From contig JAGBCU010000045.1 of NCBI GenBank assembly GCA_017937865.1, forward strand, positions 18,614 to 82,613: a stretch of DNA of 64,000 nt, read 5' to 3'. The stretch's first letter is position 1, and every line of letters begins with the position of its first letter. A program made the position numbers and the translations under genes. The notes below the pieces were generated by a model. That model was given only the letters and a program-made list of their open reading frames with translations, ran no database searches and was not told the origin of the DNA. Of this stretch, positions 19,169 to 28,655 are shown in pieces. Source of the stretch: Clostridia bacterium (GTDB lineage Bacteria; Bacillota; Clostridia; Oscillospirales; Acutalibacteraceae).

Positions 19169-20434
19169 ATGGAAGAATTAGCTATAAAAGTTGAAAACGT
19201 TTCTAAAGAATACCGACTCGGTGCTATTGGCGGTGCAACTCTTAAAGGAGAGATACAGTCTAAAATAGCAAAGCTTCGTAAAAAAGAGGACCCTAATTTA
19301 AAAATAGGCGAAAAGGCTCACGGAAAAAATGAACGATTTCTTGCAATTGACGATATGTCTTTTGATGTGAAAAAAGGCGAGGCTATTGGCATTATCGGTC
19401 ACAACGGAGCGGGTAAATCTACAATTTTAAAGCTTATATGCCGAGTAACTACACCCACTAAAGGTAATATTTATCTTAACGGAAGAATTACATCTATGTT
19501 AGAGGTTGGTACAGGCTTTCACCCTGAACTTACAGGCAGGGAAAACGTGTATCTCAACGGTGCAATTCTTGGTATGAGCAAGGCGGAAATTGATGAGAAA
19601 TTTGATGAGATTGTAGAGTTCTCTGAGGTGGCTCAATTTATTGATACACCTATAAAAAGATACTCAAGCGGTATGAAGGTAAAGCTTGCTTTTGCGGTTG
19701 CCTCTCACCTTGATAGTGAAATTATGATTATGGACGAGGTCCTCGCTGTCGGTGACGTTAATTTTCAGAATAAATGCATAGAGAGAATGAAAAAGGTTGC
19801 CACTGAAGAGGGTAGAACAATTCTTTACGTAAGTCACAATATGGCAACGGTTAAAAGTCTATGCAACAGATGTATTGTTCTCTCTAAAGGTAAAGTTATT
19901 TTTGAAGGCGCTACTGAAGAAGCTATTGCTATATATATGAAAAACGAGGCTCTTGATGATACTACTTTTTTCGATACCTCAAAAGCAGAAAGACATCGGA
20001 AATGTAATCTCAGACATCTTTTACAGAGTCTTGAGATTCTTAATAAAGACAGACCTCAATTTGAGTATGGCGAGAAATTTACATTTAGAACAAAATGGAT
20101 AAGTGACAATAATGATGAGGTTTTGAAAATGAAGCTCATTGTTAACAGTATTGATGCCAGTCCCGTTGGCGTTGTTTTCTGCGGTGAGCTTAATCACGAA
20201 AAAGGTGAGAATATTGCAGAATTTACTTTCGATACATCTTATCTTGTACCCGGTAAATATACAGTAGATGTTATTCTGTATGATAACGATGAAGCCGGTA
20301 ACGTTATGTTTTATGATCGGGCAACCGCTTTGAGATTTTCAATTGAGCATAGCGATGAATCTGTAAAATTAAAGCATTGGTTCAAGGATTGGGGAAATGC
20401 AGTCCTTCCTTGCGTTGAAAAAATCAGAGATTGA
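19169..20434 (+). CDS. wzt: Polysaccharide ABC exporter ATPase with C-terminal glycan-binding domain (Wzt family)
   Basis: About 421 residues. ATPase domain: Walker A IGHNGAGKST, signature YSSGMKVKLAFAVA, Walker B IMIMDEVLAVGD, and the Wzt/TagH feature MLEVGTGFHPELTGRENVYLN. From about residue 260 follows a beta-rich extension resembling Wzt C-terminal carbohydrate-binding domains, which recognise the modified non-reducing end of the glycan before export. The ATG at 19169 is chosen because GAGG lies 6 bases before it; a GTG at 19157 overlaps the permease stop. The extension suggests that export waits for a terminal modification, perhaps from the nearby acetyltransferase (inference). Confidence 0.92.
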   Translation: MEELAIKVENVSKEYRLGAIGGATLKGEIQSKIAKLRKKEDPNLKIGEKAHGKNERFLAIDDMSFDVKKGEAIGIIGHNGAGKSTILKLICRVTTPTKGNIYLNGRITSMLEVGTGFHPELTGRENVYLNGAILGMSKAEIDEKFDEIVEFSEVAQFIDTPIKRYSSGMKVKLAFAVASHLDSEIMIMDEVLAVGDVNFQNKCIERMKKVATEEGRTILYVSHNMATVKSLCNRCIVLSKGKVIFEGATEEAIAIYMKNEALDDTTFFDTSKAERHRKCNLRHLLQSLEILNKDRPQFEYGEKFTFRTKWISDNNDEVLKMKLIVNSIDASPVGVVFCGELNHEKGENIAEFTFDTSYLVPGKYTVDVILYDNDEAGNVMFYDRATALRFSIEHSDESVKLKHWFKDWGNAVLPCVEKIRD

Positions 20435-20456
20435 TTTAAATTTTGGAGTTATAAAT

Positions 20457-21671
20457 ATGGCAGAAGAAAACCGTTTATCTGTAATTGAACAGGCTCTTCT
20501 TGACTTGCTTGCAAACAGTTTGTTTGATTGTGGCAGGTCTGTGTCTGTTTGTGCTGATGATTGGGACTATATCTGGCATGAGGCATACGTTCAGGCGGTA
20601 CCGCTTACAGCTTTTGCCAACGGTTTTAGTAGTGATATACCACTTGAAATGGCTTCTCACATAAAGTCAAAAATAAGTGAAATTGTTTTATCTGTATCAA
20701 GGCGCATCGGTGAGCATATTTTTCTTCATAAGCTTCTTACAGAGGCCGGGATTGATTACACTATAATAAAAGGTTTCGCTTGTTCTTTATATTATCCCGA
20801 CCCGCTTACACGTTGGCTTGGTGACGTTGATTTTCTTGTTACCCCTGATGATGAAGAATCAGTTGCAAATTTGCTTATTGATAAAGGTTTTACTGAAATA
20901 AGCACTATCGGTGAGAATCACAGGGTTTTTAACTATAGGGGCTGCAGATATGAGCTTCATACAGAGCCTGCAGGTATTCCTAACGGTGAAACGGGCGAGA
21001 TTGTAAAAGATTATCTAAGTGATACTATTTCAAAAGCAAAATATCAAAATACCGTATTCGGTCAGCTTAAAACCCCCGATGAATTCCATCACGGCCTTAT
21101 AATGCTTCTTCATATGAGCCACCACCTGAACGGTGAGGGGATAGGGTTAAGGCATCTTTGTGATTGGGCTGTGTTTATTTCCGATATTGGTGTTGAAAAA
21201 TTCAAAGAATTGTTTGAAGAGCCTTTAAAAGAAATGGGCTTGTGGAAATTTGCTCTGGTTTTAAACCATGCTTGCGGTAGATTTCTCGGTTGTAGTGAAT
21301 ATGTCACCGAAGATGAAAAAATGGAAGAATTATCTGCAACGTTTTTAAGCGATTTATTTGCAGGCGGAAATCTCGGTCAAAAAAGTGATAACCGTGCTCA
21401 TGAGGCTTTAGCTTTATCAGAAAGTCCTGATAGAAGTTATATAAAAAATCTTTTTAACTCTGCAAACAGAATAGTTTATAAAAACTGGGGTTTTTGCAGG
21501 AAGGTGAAAATTCTTCTTCCTATAGGGTGGTTGTTTTTCGGCTTAAGATATGCATTTAGGTCTTTAAAGGGGGAAAGACCTCGTATAGATTTAAGAGAAA
21601 TAAAAAAAGAAACTGTCAAACGAAAAGATCTGTATTCGCAGTTGCAAATATTTATAAAAGAAGATAAATAA
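20457..21671 (+). CDS. Nucleotidyltransferase-fold family protein (NTP_transf_5-like)
   Basis: About 404 residues. The central segment YTIIKGFACSLYYP...RWLGDVDFLV matches the LKG...DxD pattern of the uncharacterised nucleotidyltransferase family often found in capsule and teichoic-acid clusters; the two aspartates of GDVDFLV would bind metal. HRVFNYRGCRYELHTE follows as the third strand. The ATG at 20457 has GGAG 9 bases upstream; an ATG at 20397 lies inside the Wzt gene. It may add a nucleotidyl or phosphoryl group to the glycan, but no function is established. Confidence 0.75.
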   Translation: MAEENRLSVIEQALLDLLANSLFDCGRSVSVCADDWDYIWHEAYVQAVPLTAFANGFSSDIPLEMASHIKSKISEIVLSVSRRIGEHIFLHKLLTEAGIDYTIIKGFACSLYYPDPLTRWLGDVDFLVTPDDEESVANLLIDKGFTEISTIGENHRVFNYRGCRYELHTEPAGIPNGETGEIVKDYLSDTISKAKYQNTVFGQLKTPDEFHHGLIMLLHMSHHLNGEGIGLRHLCDWAVFISDIGVEKFKELFEEPLKEMGLWKFALVLNHACGRFLGCSEYVTEDEKMEELSATFLSDLFAGGNLGQKSDNRAHEALALSESPDRSYIKNLFNSANRIVYKNWGFCRKVKILLPIGWLFFGLRYAFRSLKGERPRIDLREIKKETVKRKDLYSQLQIFIKEDK

Positions 21672-21709
21672 AAAGATGTTTCAACCTTATTTGTTGAAAC
21701 ATCTTTTTT
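21671..21709. terminator. Bidirectional intrinsic terminator between convergent operons
   Basis: A perfect 15-bp stem (AAAAGATGTTTCAAC / GTTGAAACATCTTTT) with a 7-base loop and T-runs on both strands. It ends the polysaccharide operon on + and ugd on -. Confidence 0.92.
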
Positions 21710-21724
21710 GCTGTTTTGATTTTA

Positions 21725-22963
21725 TTAATCTCTTCTGAAAATATCTCTTGTGTAAACTTTGTCCGAAACGTCGTCGAGGCAATCCTCGTAACGGTTAGCG
21801 ATAATCGCATCGCTTAAAGCCTTGAATCTGTTTATATCGTTTACAACAAGGCTTCCGAAGAAGGTCGAGCCATCCTCAAGAGAAGGTTCGTAAATGATAA
21901 TTGTAGCACCCTTTGCTTTAACGCGCTTCATAACGCCTTGAATACTGCTTTGACGGAAATTATCACTGCCTGATTTCATAGTGAGTCTGTAAACACCGAT
22001 TGTAACGTGCTTTTCGTATTTTACATCGAAATCCATATCGTCGTCATAGCCGTAATAGCCAGCCATTCTGAGAACTCTGTCTGCGATGAAGTTTTTACGC
22101 GTTCTGTTTGATTCAACGATAGCTGAAATCATATTTTCAGGCACGTCATCATAGTTTGCAAGAAGCTGCTTTGTATCCTTTGGTAAACAGTAACCGCCGT
22201 AACCGAAAGAAGGGTTGTTGTAGTGGTCACCTATACGAGGGTCAAGGCAAACACCCTCTATAATCTTTTTCGTATCAATGCCTTTCATCTCAGCATAAGT
22301 GTCTAATTCGTTGAAATAGCTAACTCTCAATGCAAGATAGGTGTTCGCAAAAAGCTTAACTGCTTCTGCCTCGGTAAAGCCCATAATAAGCACCGGTGTC
22401 TCTTCTTTTAAAGAGCACTCCTTGAGAAGTGAAGCAAAAGTTTCTGCTGATTTAGTAAGCTCTTCGTTTTCTAAATCAGTGCCAACGATAATTCTACTTG
22501 GGTAAAGGTTATCGTAAAGTGCTTTTGATTCTCTTAAAAATTCAGGGCTGAATAAAATTTTATCGTAATTTAATTTTTTTCTTATGTTTACGGTATAGCC
22601 TACCGGAATTGTAGATTTGATTACTATTACTACATCGGGGTTTACCTCTATAACCTTTGAAATAACTGTTTCAAGGGCAGAGGTATCGAATTTATTAACC
22701 TTGGTATCGTAGTTTGTGGGAGCAGCAACTACTACAAAATCTGCATCCTTGTAAGCAATATCTGCATCTAAAGTTGCAGTAAGATTAAGCGGTTTATTCT
22801 TTAGATAATCTTCAATATAATCATCTTGAATAGGTGATATTCGTTTGTTTATCATATCAACCTTTTCCGGAATAATATCAACCGCAGTAACAGGGTGCTT
22901 TTGTGAAAGTAAGGTTGCAATTGATAAACCGACGTAACCTGTGCCGGCAACTGCTATTTTCAT
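21725..22963 (-). CDS. ugd: UDP-glucose 6-dehydrogenase
   Basis: 412 residues. Rossmann motif [21 protein letters not shown], the NAD/sugar domain linker [20 protein letters not shown] and the catalytic cysteine in [15 protein letters not shown] identify the short, E. coli Ugd-type branch, distinct from the TviB-type enzyme at 2555. It oxidises UDP-glucose to UDP-glucuronate. The gene overlaps the upstream uronate epimerase by 4 bp, and the promoter at 24077-24105 drives both. Confidence 0.93.
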   Translation of the reverse strand: MKIAVAGTGYVGLSIATLLSQKHPVTAVDIIPEKVDMINKRISPIQDDYIEDYLKNKPLNLTATLDADIAYKDADFVVVAAPTNYDTKVNKFDTSALETVISKVIEVNPDVVIVIKSTIPVGYTVNIRKKLNYDKILFSPEFLRESKALYDNLYPSRIIVGTDLENEELTKSAETFASLLKECSLKEETPVLIMGFTEAEAVKLFANTYLALRVSYFNELDTYAEMKGIDTKKIIEGVCLDPRIGDHYNNPSFGYGGYCLPKDTKQLLANYDDVPENMISAIVESNRTRKNFIADRVLRMAGYYGYDDDMDFDVKYEKHVTIGVYRLTMKSGSDNFRQSSIQGVMKRVKAKGATIIIYEPSLEDGSTFFGSLVVNDINRFKALSDAIIANRYEDCLDDVSDKVYTRDIFRRD

Positions 22964-24042
22964 ATTACTTTCTCCTTATAAAAATCTTTATACCACGTTG
23001 CAAATTTTCTTAAGCCTACCTGCAATGGTGTAGCGGGCTTAAAGTCAAACTCTTTTTCTAACGCAGAAGTATCGGCATAAGTTATGGGTACGTCACCCGG
23101 TTGCATAGGCACTAATTCTTTATGTGCCTCAAAATCATAATCCTCAGGCAAAACACCTGCAAAAACAAGCTCTTTTTGAAGGGTTTCAACAAAATAAAGT
23201 AAATTTTCAGGACTACTGTTACCGATATTATAAACTGCATAGGGTGGAAGAGGTAAACCGTCTTCGCCCATGCTTTTTTCAGGAGGACGCTGCATAACTC
23301 TTTTTACGCCCTCAACGATGTCATCTATATAGGTAAAATCACGTTTGCAGTTTCCGTAATTGAAAATTTTAATTTTTTCACCGTTGAGCAATTGATTTGT
23401 AAAACCGAAATATGCCATATCGGGTCTTCCTGCAGGGCCGTAAACTGTGAAAAACCTCAATCCTGTAGAAGGAATGTTATATAACTTCGAATAAGCATGA
23501 GCCATAAGCTCGTTACTCTTTTTGGTTGCGGCATAAAGGCTTACGGGGTTATCTACCTTATCATCAGTGCTATAGGGGATTTTCTTGTTTGTGCCGTAAA
23601 CGCTTGAAGAGCTGGCATAAACGAGGTGCTCAACGGGATGGTTGCGACAAGCCTCAAGAATGTTATAAAAACCGATTAAGTTGCTTTCTATGTATGCATC
23701 GGGATTTGTTATCGAGTAACGAACGCCTGCCTGAGCCGCAAGGTTAACTACAACGTCAAAATTATAGTCGGTAAAGCTTTTTTCTATTAAATCCTTATCG
23801 GCTATATTGCCCTTTATAAAATGCCAGGAGTTTTTGCTTTCTGAGTTTGAGAGCTTTTCGATCTCGTTAAGACGGTATTCTTTCAACGAAACGTCATAAT
23901 AATCGTTCATATTATCAATACCGACGATTTTTATAGGGTTAAATGATTTTAACAGCTCTATTACAAGATTTGAACCGATAAAACCTACTGCCCCTGTAAC
24001 GAGAACGGTTTTATTGTTTAAATTAATTGCCGGCATAAACAT
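22960..24042 (-). CDS. UDP-glucuronate 4-epimerase-type NAD-dependent epimerase
   Basis: 360 residues. [20 protein letters not shown] binds [12 protein letters not shown] and [11 protein letters not shown] (catalytic Tyr/Lys) follow, and [17 protein letters not shown] near the N-terminus is typical of the CapI/LspL/GAE branch that converts UDP-GlcA to UDP-GalA. Coupling with ugd supports this: UDP-Glc to UDP-GlcA to UDP-GalA. The start at 24042 has TAGGGA 7 bases upstream; a second ATG is two codons in. Confidence 0.88.
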   Translation of the reverse strand: MFMPAINLNNKTVLVTGAVGFIGSNLVIELLKSFNPIKIVGIDNMNDYYDVSLKEYRLNEIEKLSNSESKNSWHFIKGNIADKDLIEKSFTDYNFDVVVNLAAQAGVRYSITNPDAYIESNLIGFYNILEACRNHPVEHLVYASSSSVYGTNKKIPYSTDDKVDNPVSLYAATKKSNELMAHAYSKLYNIPSTGLRFFTVYGPAGRPDMAYFGFTNQLLNGEKIKIFNYGNCKRDFTYIDDIVEGVKRVMQRPPEKSMGEDGLPLPPYAVYNIGNSSPENLLYFVETLQKELVFAGVLPEDYDFEAHKELVPMQPGDVPITYADTSALEKEFDFKPATPLQVGLRKFATWYKDFYKEKVI

Positions 24043-24076
24043 AGTAAATCCCTACCACATAATTATACTATTCCAC

Positions 24077-24105
24077 ATTATAACTCAAAATTTTTTTGAA
24101 ATCAA
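24077..24105 (-). promoter_or_regulatory. Sigma-A promoter of the epimerase-ugd operon
   Basis: Reading the - strand: TTGATT, 17-base spacer, perfect TATAAT, about 35 bases before the epimerase start. Near-consensus. Confidence 0.8.
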
Positions 24106-24187
24106 GAATATATATACAAGAGTAAAAAATAAAGTATTGATTAATTAAAAGAGTACTACCGTAGATATAGAAAAGTGAAAAAATATG

Positions 24188-24196
24188 TGTTATAAT
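24188..24196 (+). promoter_or_regulatory. Extended -10 promoter before the MFS gene
   Basis: TGTTATAAT has the TGN extension and a perfect -10; no good -35 lies 17 bases upstream. It stands about 110 bases before the MFS start. The rest of 24106-24304 is AT-rich and shows no gene. Confidence 0.55.
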
Positions 24197-24304
24197 CTTT
24201 TTCGAAAAAAATAAGCTATTTACTTTATATAGCATAGTAGAAATTTATAGTTATGGCTGTTGATAATTTTAGTCAAAAGCTTTACTGATAATTTTGGAGG
24301 ACTT

Positions 24305-25483
24305 ATGGCTTTTTTGTTGGTGGTTATATATGTCGCGTTTATTGGTCTTGGAGTGCCTGATTCTCTTATCGGCTCTGCCTGGCCTGCTATACATACAGAA
24401 TTGAATATTGCCGTTGAGGCAGTCAGCGTGATTACCTTCATTATCTCTGGTTGTACGGTTTTATCAAGTATGTTCAGTGCAAGAATTCTTAATAAAATAG
24501 GTACAGCCAGGGTTACCGCTTTCAGTACAGCTATGACGGCTGTTGCTATGTTTGGGTTTTCTGTAGCGCCGTCGTTTTGGGTTATGATACCGTTGGCTGT
24601 TATTCTCGGTCTTGGAGCAGGGGCTATTGATTCAGGTCTTAATAATTACGTTGCACTTAATTTTAAAGCAAGTCATATGAATTTTCTTCATTGCTTTTAC
24701 GGAGTGGGTGTAAGCCTTAGCCCTTATCTTATGTCACAAGCGTTAAGCAATGCAGGTTGGCGTGGTGGATACCGTTATGCTTTTTACGTTCAGTTAGCAA
24801 TTACTATATTGCTTGTAGTATCCGTTCCTTTATGGAAAAAGAGCTCTTCAAATAATGCTGAAGAAGAGGAAAAAGGGGTGACTCTTACTCTTTTACAGAT
24901 GGCAAAAATGCCTGAAGTAAGACAAGTATGGGTTATTATGCTTGCAACAAACGCAATAGAATACGCTTGCGGCGTTTGGGGTAGCACGTATCTTGTAACT
25001 GAAAAGGGCTTCCAGTTGGAGCAGGGTGCACTTGCTTTAACTATTTATTACGTTGGAATGTCAATCGGTCGATTCCTTTCGGGCTTGCTTTCAGGTAAAA
25101 TTAATACTTGGAGGCGTATCGGTTTGGGGTGTATTATTCTTGCACCCGCCATTGTGATTATGCTTCTTCCCTTGCCGAGTGTGGTTGCTGTAGTCGGCTT
25201 ATTCCTTATTGGCTTGGGTAACGGCGCTATTTATCCTAATATGATACATTTAACACCACACAATTTCGGCAAAGAGGTCTCACAATCGGTTATGGGCTCG
25301 CAGATAGCCTTTGCTTACATAGGAGTTATGTTAGCGCCACCTATGGTCAGCCTTGTAAGCGGAGTCTTCGGTATAAAGGTATACCCGATATTACTTGCTG
25401 TTATTTATGCTATAATGGTTATAGCTTTGAAATTATTTATAAATAAGTTGAAAAAGCAGGATAGATACAATACAGACGCATAA
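24305..25483 (+). CDS. Major facilitator superfamily transporter, probably sugar
   Basis: About 392 residues with twelve predicted membrane segments and a central basic/acidic loop (KKSSSNNAEEEEKG). GLGVPDSLIGSAWPAI in helix 1 and GLGAGAIDSGLNNYVA in helix 4 resemble FucP-like/fungal-type sugar MFS permeases. The ATG at 24305 is preferred (GGAGG at 24296-24300); a TTG at 24260 is the only upstream alternative. It precedes a glycosidase gene, so uptake of a released sugar is likely. Confidence 0.82.
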   Translation: MAFLLVVIYVAFIGLGVPDSLIGSAWPAIHTELNIAVEAVSVITFIISGCTVLSSMFSARILNKIGTARVTAFSTAMTAVAMFGFSVAPSFWVMIPLAVILGLGAGAIDSGLNNYVALNFKASHMNFLHCFYGVGVSLSPYLMSQALSNAGWRGGYRYAFYVQLAITILLVVSVPLWKKSSSNNAEEEEKGVTLTLLQMAKMPEVRQVWVIMLATNAIEYACGVWGSTYLVTEKGFQLEQGALALTIYYVGMSIGRFLSGLLSGKINTWRRIGLGCIILAPAIVIMLLPLPSVVAVVGLFLIGLGNGAIYPNMIHLTPHNFGKEVSQSVMGSQIAFAYIGVMLAPPMVSLVSGVFGIKVYPILLAVIYAIMVIALKLFINKLKKQDRYNTDA

Positions 25484-25505
25484 AGCTTTAAAGGGCTGAT
25501 GAATA

Positions 25506-27950
25506 ATGGTAAAAGATAGTTTTGATATAGAAAAATTTAAAAATCCCGATGCTTCATATTCTCCCGTTTACGTATGGGTATGGAATGACGTGTGTAACAA
25601 AGAAATTATAAATAATCAGCTTGCCGAGATGCAGAATCTCGGCATAAGGGCATTTTATATTCTTCCTGAACCAAAGGGCTTTCGCCCTGACAGTATGCCC
25701 ACTAACCTTGAGCCTGATTATCTGACAGATGAATTCTTTGAGCTTTGCAGCTATGCTATCGAAAAAGGGAAAGCTCTCGGTATGAATTGTTGGATTTATG
25801 ACGAGGGCGGATGGCCGTCCGGAAGTGCTTGCGGAAAGGTATTGAAAGATCACCCCGAATATTCAAGGCAGACTTTAGAGTATTATGAAAAAAACGTTTC
25901 AGCAGGGGATATTTATAAAAAATCAAGAAGCGATGTTCTTGCGACGTTTTTGAATGATAAAGAAATTATTGAAGAGGGATATATTTTTTCTGAAGATACT
26001 GTTATAACAGAGTACGTTGCAGAAAAAGAATTAAACGGTAATTATCCCGATTTACTTAATAAAAATGCCACAGATTATTTTATAAATATCACTCACGAAA
26101 AATATGCCTCTGCAATGAAAAATACACTTGGTGAAGCCGTTACAGCAGTATTTACGGACGAGCCTAAAGCACCTGCGGGAGCATTTAATAATGAGTTGAA
26201 AGAAAAATATGAAGAAATTCACGGTGAATCAATTTTACCTTATCTTCCGCTTGTTGCAGAAAAAGTAGCACCTACAGAGGAAAACGTTTATATATTGCAC
26301 CGTTGGTATGATTTATGCAGTCAGGTATTTTGCGAGAATTTTCTTCTTACCTGTAAAAAGTGGGCTAATAAAAACGGTATTGCTTTTACCGGTCACTTGG
26401 ATAAGGATCACGACCCTCTTGGATGTATGGACGGTGGAGGTAATTTTAACTTGATGCGTGCCCTCAGGTGCTTTGATATTCCCGGTATTGATATTATTTG
26501 GCGTCAGCTTTACCCTGAAAACAGAGTAACGAATATTGATGATATGAATGCTTATAACGGATTCTTTCCGAGATACGCTTCATCTGCTGCTGTACAGAAC
26601 GGAACAAAGCTTGCTATGAGCGAAATTTTCGGCGTAGCAGGACCGGGGCTTACTTACGATATAATGCGTTATACGGTGGGTTATCAGGCTGTAAGAGGAA
26701 TAAATGTGTTTAATTCCTTTAATTTTCCTCTTGGTCGCAAGGGTCAGCTTCTTGCACAGGAGCTACCGGTTTTCACGGAAAATCAAATCTATTATAGTTG
26801 CCTCGGTCAGTTCAATCGTTACACAGAAAGATTATCATATATCTCATCCCTCGGAGAGCGTGTCTGCGAAACTGCCCTTTACTATCCCGTTAGCGATTTT
26901 CAAGGCGGTTTGAATGCAGAATCTGTGGCAAAAGAGTTTGATAATCTTGGCAGAGCTCTTGAAGATATGTTGGTTGATTTTGACATTGTTGACGATGATG
27001 TTTTCCGGTCTGCAAGTGATTTGGAAAAAGGCTTTGTTCACATCGGTAATGCTAAATATAGAAATATAATTATTCCCGAGGGTGTCTGTATTCCACCTGA
27101 AACTCGAAAAGCTCTCAATCTTTTTATTGAGTGTGGCGGAAGAGTTTTGAATAATCTTCAAGGACTCACACCTGTTATTAAGGCACGGGGTGAAGGTCTA
27201 CGTGCAATGCACAGGAAAATAGAAAATGGCGAGATCTTCTGTTTGTTCCGTGAGTCAGGTGGAACAGGGGAATATAGTATTAATTTGTCTTCATCAAAGG
27301 GCTATCTGCTTGATTTAGAAAACGGTAAATTGCAACGCCTTGAAGCAGATAATAAAATTCTGAACCTTTCTCTTGCCGTTGGTGAAACCGCGGTTGTCTT
27401 ACTTACAGATGAAGTTTTTGATGCAGAGCCTAAGAAGAAATTCAATAATAAATTCCACATTAAAAATGACTTTCAATTTTACAAAGATATTGAGCTCAGC
27501 TGTGATGAAAACGGCTTCAAAAAAATAAAGCATTCAGATAATTCAACACCGATTCAGCTTGGGGATTGGTCATACTTGATTGGTGAGGCTTACTCTGGTA
27601 GCGGTGTTTATGAAGCAACATTTACACTCCCGACTGAGATGGTAGGAAAGACAGGTGAAATTGAACTTGGTGAAGTGCATTTTACCGCTTCTGTTTATCT
27701 CAATAATAAATTTATCGGAGCGTCTTTAATGCCACCATATAGATTAACAATCCCGGCAGGTACGCTTGATAAAGAGAATAAACTGAAAATAGTTGTAACT
27801 AATACTTCTGCCAATTGGTATGTCAATACAGATTATTTTGATAAGTGGAAAAAGGAAGAACTTTCGCCATATTTTGAGGCAGAGACAGAGTTTGCAAAAG
27901 AATCTGTATCAGGCGGATTGTACGGTCCTGTTGAGATATTTACGGAATGA
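25506..27950 (+). CDS. Glycoside hydrolase, GH106-like (alpha-L-rhamnosidase-type)
   Basis: 814 residues, no signal peptide, so cytoplasmic. The N-terminal TIM-barrel region has VYVWVWNDVCNKEIINNQLAEM and the stretch YDEGGWPSGSA, which is typical of GH106-like hydrolases. Residues about 680-814 form a jelly-roll sugar-binding domain (LGDWSYLIGEAYSGSGVYEATF, SVYLNNKFIG, then a Trp-Tyr-rich end). It lies between an MFS transporter and a DUF1349 gene. Rhamnosidase activity is a family-level guess; other deoxyhexose or uronide substrates are possible. Confidence 0.7.
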   Translation: MVKDSFDIEKFKNPDASYSPVYVWVWNDVCNKEIINNQLAEMQNLGIRAFYILPEPKGFRPDSMPTNLEPDYLTDEFFELCSYAIEKGKALGMNCWIYDEGGWPSGSACGKVLKDHPEYSRQTLEYYEKNVSAGDIYKKSRSDVLATFLNDKEIIEEGYIFSEDTVITEYVAEKELNGNYPDLLNKNATDYFINITHEKYASAMKNTLGEAVTAVFTDEPKAPAGAFNNELKEKYEEIHGESILPYLPLVAEKVAPTEENVYILHRWYDLCSQVFCENFLLTCKKWANKNGIAFTGHLDKDHDPLGCMDGGGNFNLMRALRCFDIPGIDIIWRQLYPENRVTNIDDMNAYNGFFPRYASSAAVQNGTKLAMSEIFGVAGPGLTYDIMRYTVGYQAVRGINVFNSFNFPLGRKGQLLAQELPVFTENQIYYSCLGQFNRYTERLSYISSLGERVCETALYYPVSDFQGGLNAESVAKEFDNLGRALEDMLVDFDIVDDDVFRSASDLEKGFVHIGNAKYRNIIIPEGVCIPPETRKALNLFIECGGRVLNNLQGLTPVIKARGEGLRAMHRKIENGEIFCLFRESGGTGEYSINLSSSKGYLLDLENGKLQRLEADNKILNLSLAVGETAVVLLTDEVFDAEPKKKFNNKFHIKNDFQFYKDIELSCDENGFKKIKHSDNSTPIQLGDWSYLIGEAYSGSGVYEATFTLPTEMVGKTGEIELGEVHFTASVYLNNKFIGASLMPPYRLTIPAGTLDKENKLKIVVTNTSANWYVNTDYFDKWKKEELSPYFEAETEFAKESVSGGLYGPVEIFTE

Positions 27951-27982
27951 TAGTAAAATTCCAATTTATAGAGGTGTTTTAA

Positions 27983-28591
27983 ATGAAAATCAATACCCAA
28001 AATATGAAATGGACAAGAGCTCCTAAACAATATACAATTACAGAAGAGAAAATTGAAATAGTTACAGAGCCTCATACGGATTTATGGCAAAGAACTTATT
28101 ATCATTTCAGAAATGACAATGCACCCGTTTTACAAATGGAAACAGAGGATAAGTTTTTCTCTTTTGTCGTAAAAACAGAATTTCAAAGTAAACGTAGATT
28201 TGACCAATGCGGTATTGTTATGTACCTTGATAGCGATAATTGGCTTAAAGCATCAATTGAATATGAAAACGAAACCTTTCAACATCTTGGCTCTGTTGTA
28301 ACAAACAACGGCTACTCTGACTGGGCAACAACTGAAATCCCTGCCGATATTAAATCGATGTGGTACAGATTCAGCCGAAGAGAAGACGATTATTGTATTG
28401 AATGCTCTGAAGACGGCGTTACATTTAAGCAAATGAGAGTTTGCCATATGTGGAATGGCGGGGGAGATATCAGGTTTGGCATTTACGCTTGCAGCCCCGA
28501 GGAGTCATCCTTTAAAGCAACCTTTACAGATATGGAAATTACCGAATGTAAATGGCTCGCTCACGACGGTCAACAGCCTGATGAGGAGTAA
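27983..28591 (+). CDS. DUF1349 family protein (concanavalin A-like fold)
   Basis: 202 residues, cytoplasmic. The beta-rich sequence with FDQCGIVMYLDSDNWLKASIEYE, SVVTNNGYSDWATTEIP and GGGDIRFGIYACSPEESSFKATF matches the DUF1349 family (yeast REE1-like), a lectin/glucanase-like jelly roll. It probably binds or acts on a sugar released by the upstream glycosidase. AGAGGTG precedes the ATG. Confidence 0.82.
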   Translation: MKINTQNMKWTRAPKQYTITEEKIEIVTEPHTDLWQRTYYHFRNDNAPVLQMETEDKFFSFVVKTEFQSKRRFDQCGIVMYLDSDNWLKASIEYENETFQHLGSVVTNNGYSDWATTEIPADIKSMWYRFSRREDDYCIECSEDGVTFKQMRVCHMWNGGGDIRFGIYACSPEESSFKATFTDMEITECKWLAHDGQQPDEE

Positions 28592-28606
28592 AAAATGAAA
28601 AAATAT

Positions 28607-28646
28607 ACCCGTCACAGATTTAATTTTCTGTGACGGGTTGTCTTTT
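28607..28646. terminator. Bidirectional terminator between convergent genes
   Basis: Perfect 12-bp stem ACCCGTCACAGA / TCTGTGACGGGT with an 8-base loop. The T-run is stronger for the - strand. Confidence 0.85.
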
Positions 28647-28655
28647 GGTTATTTA

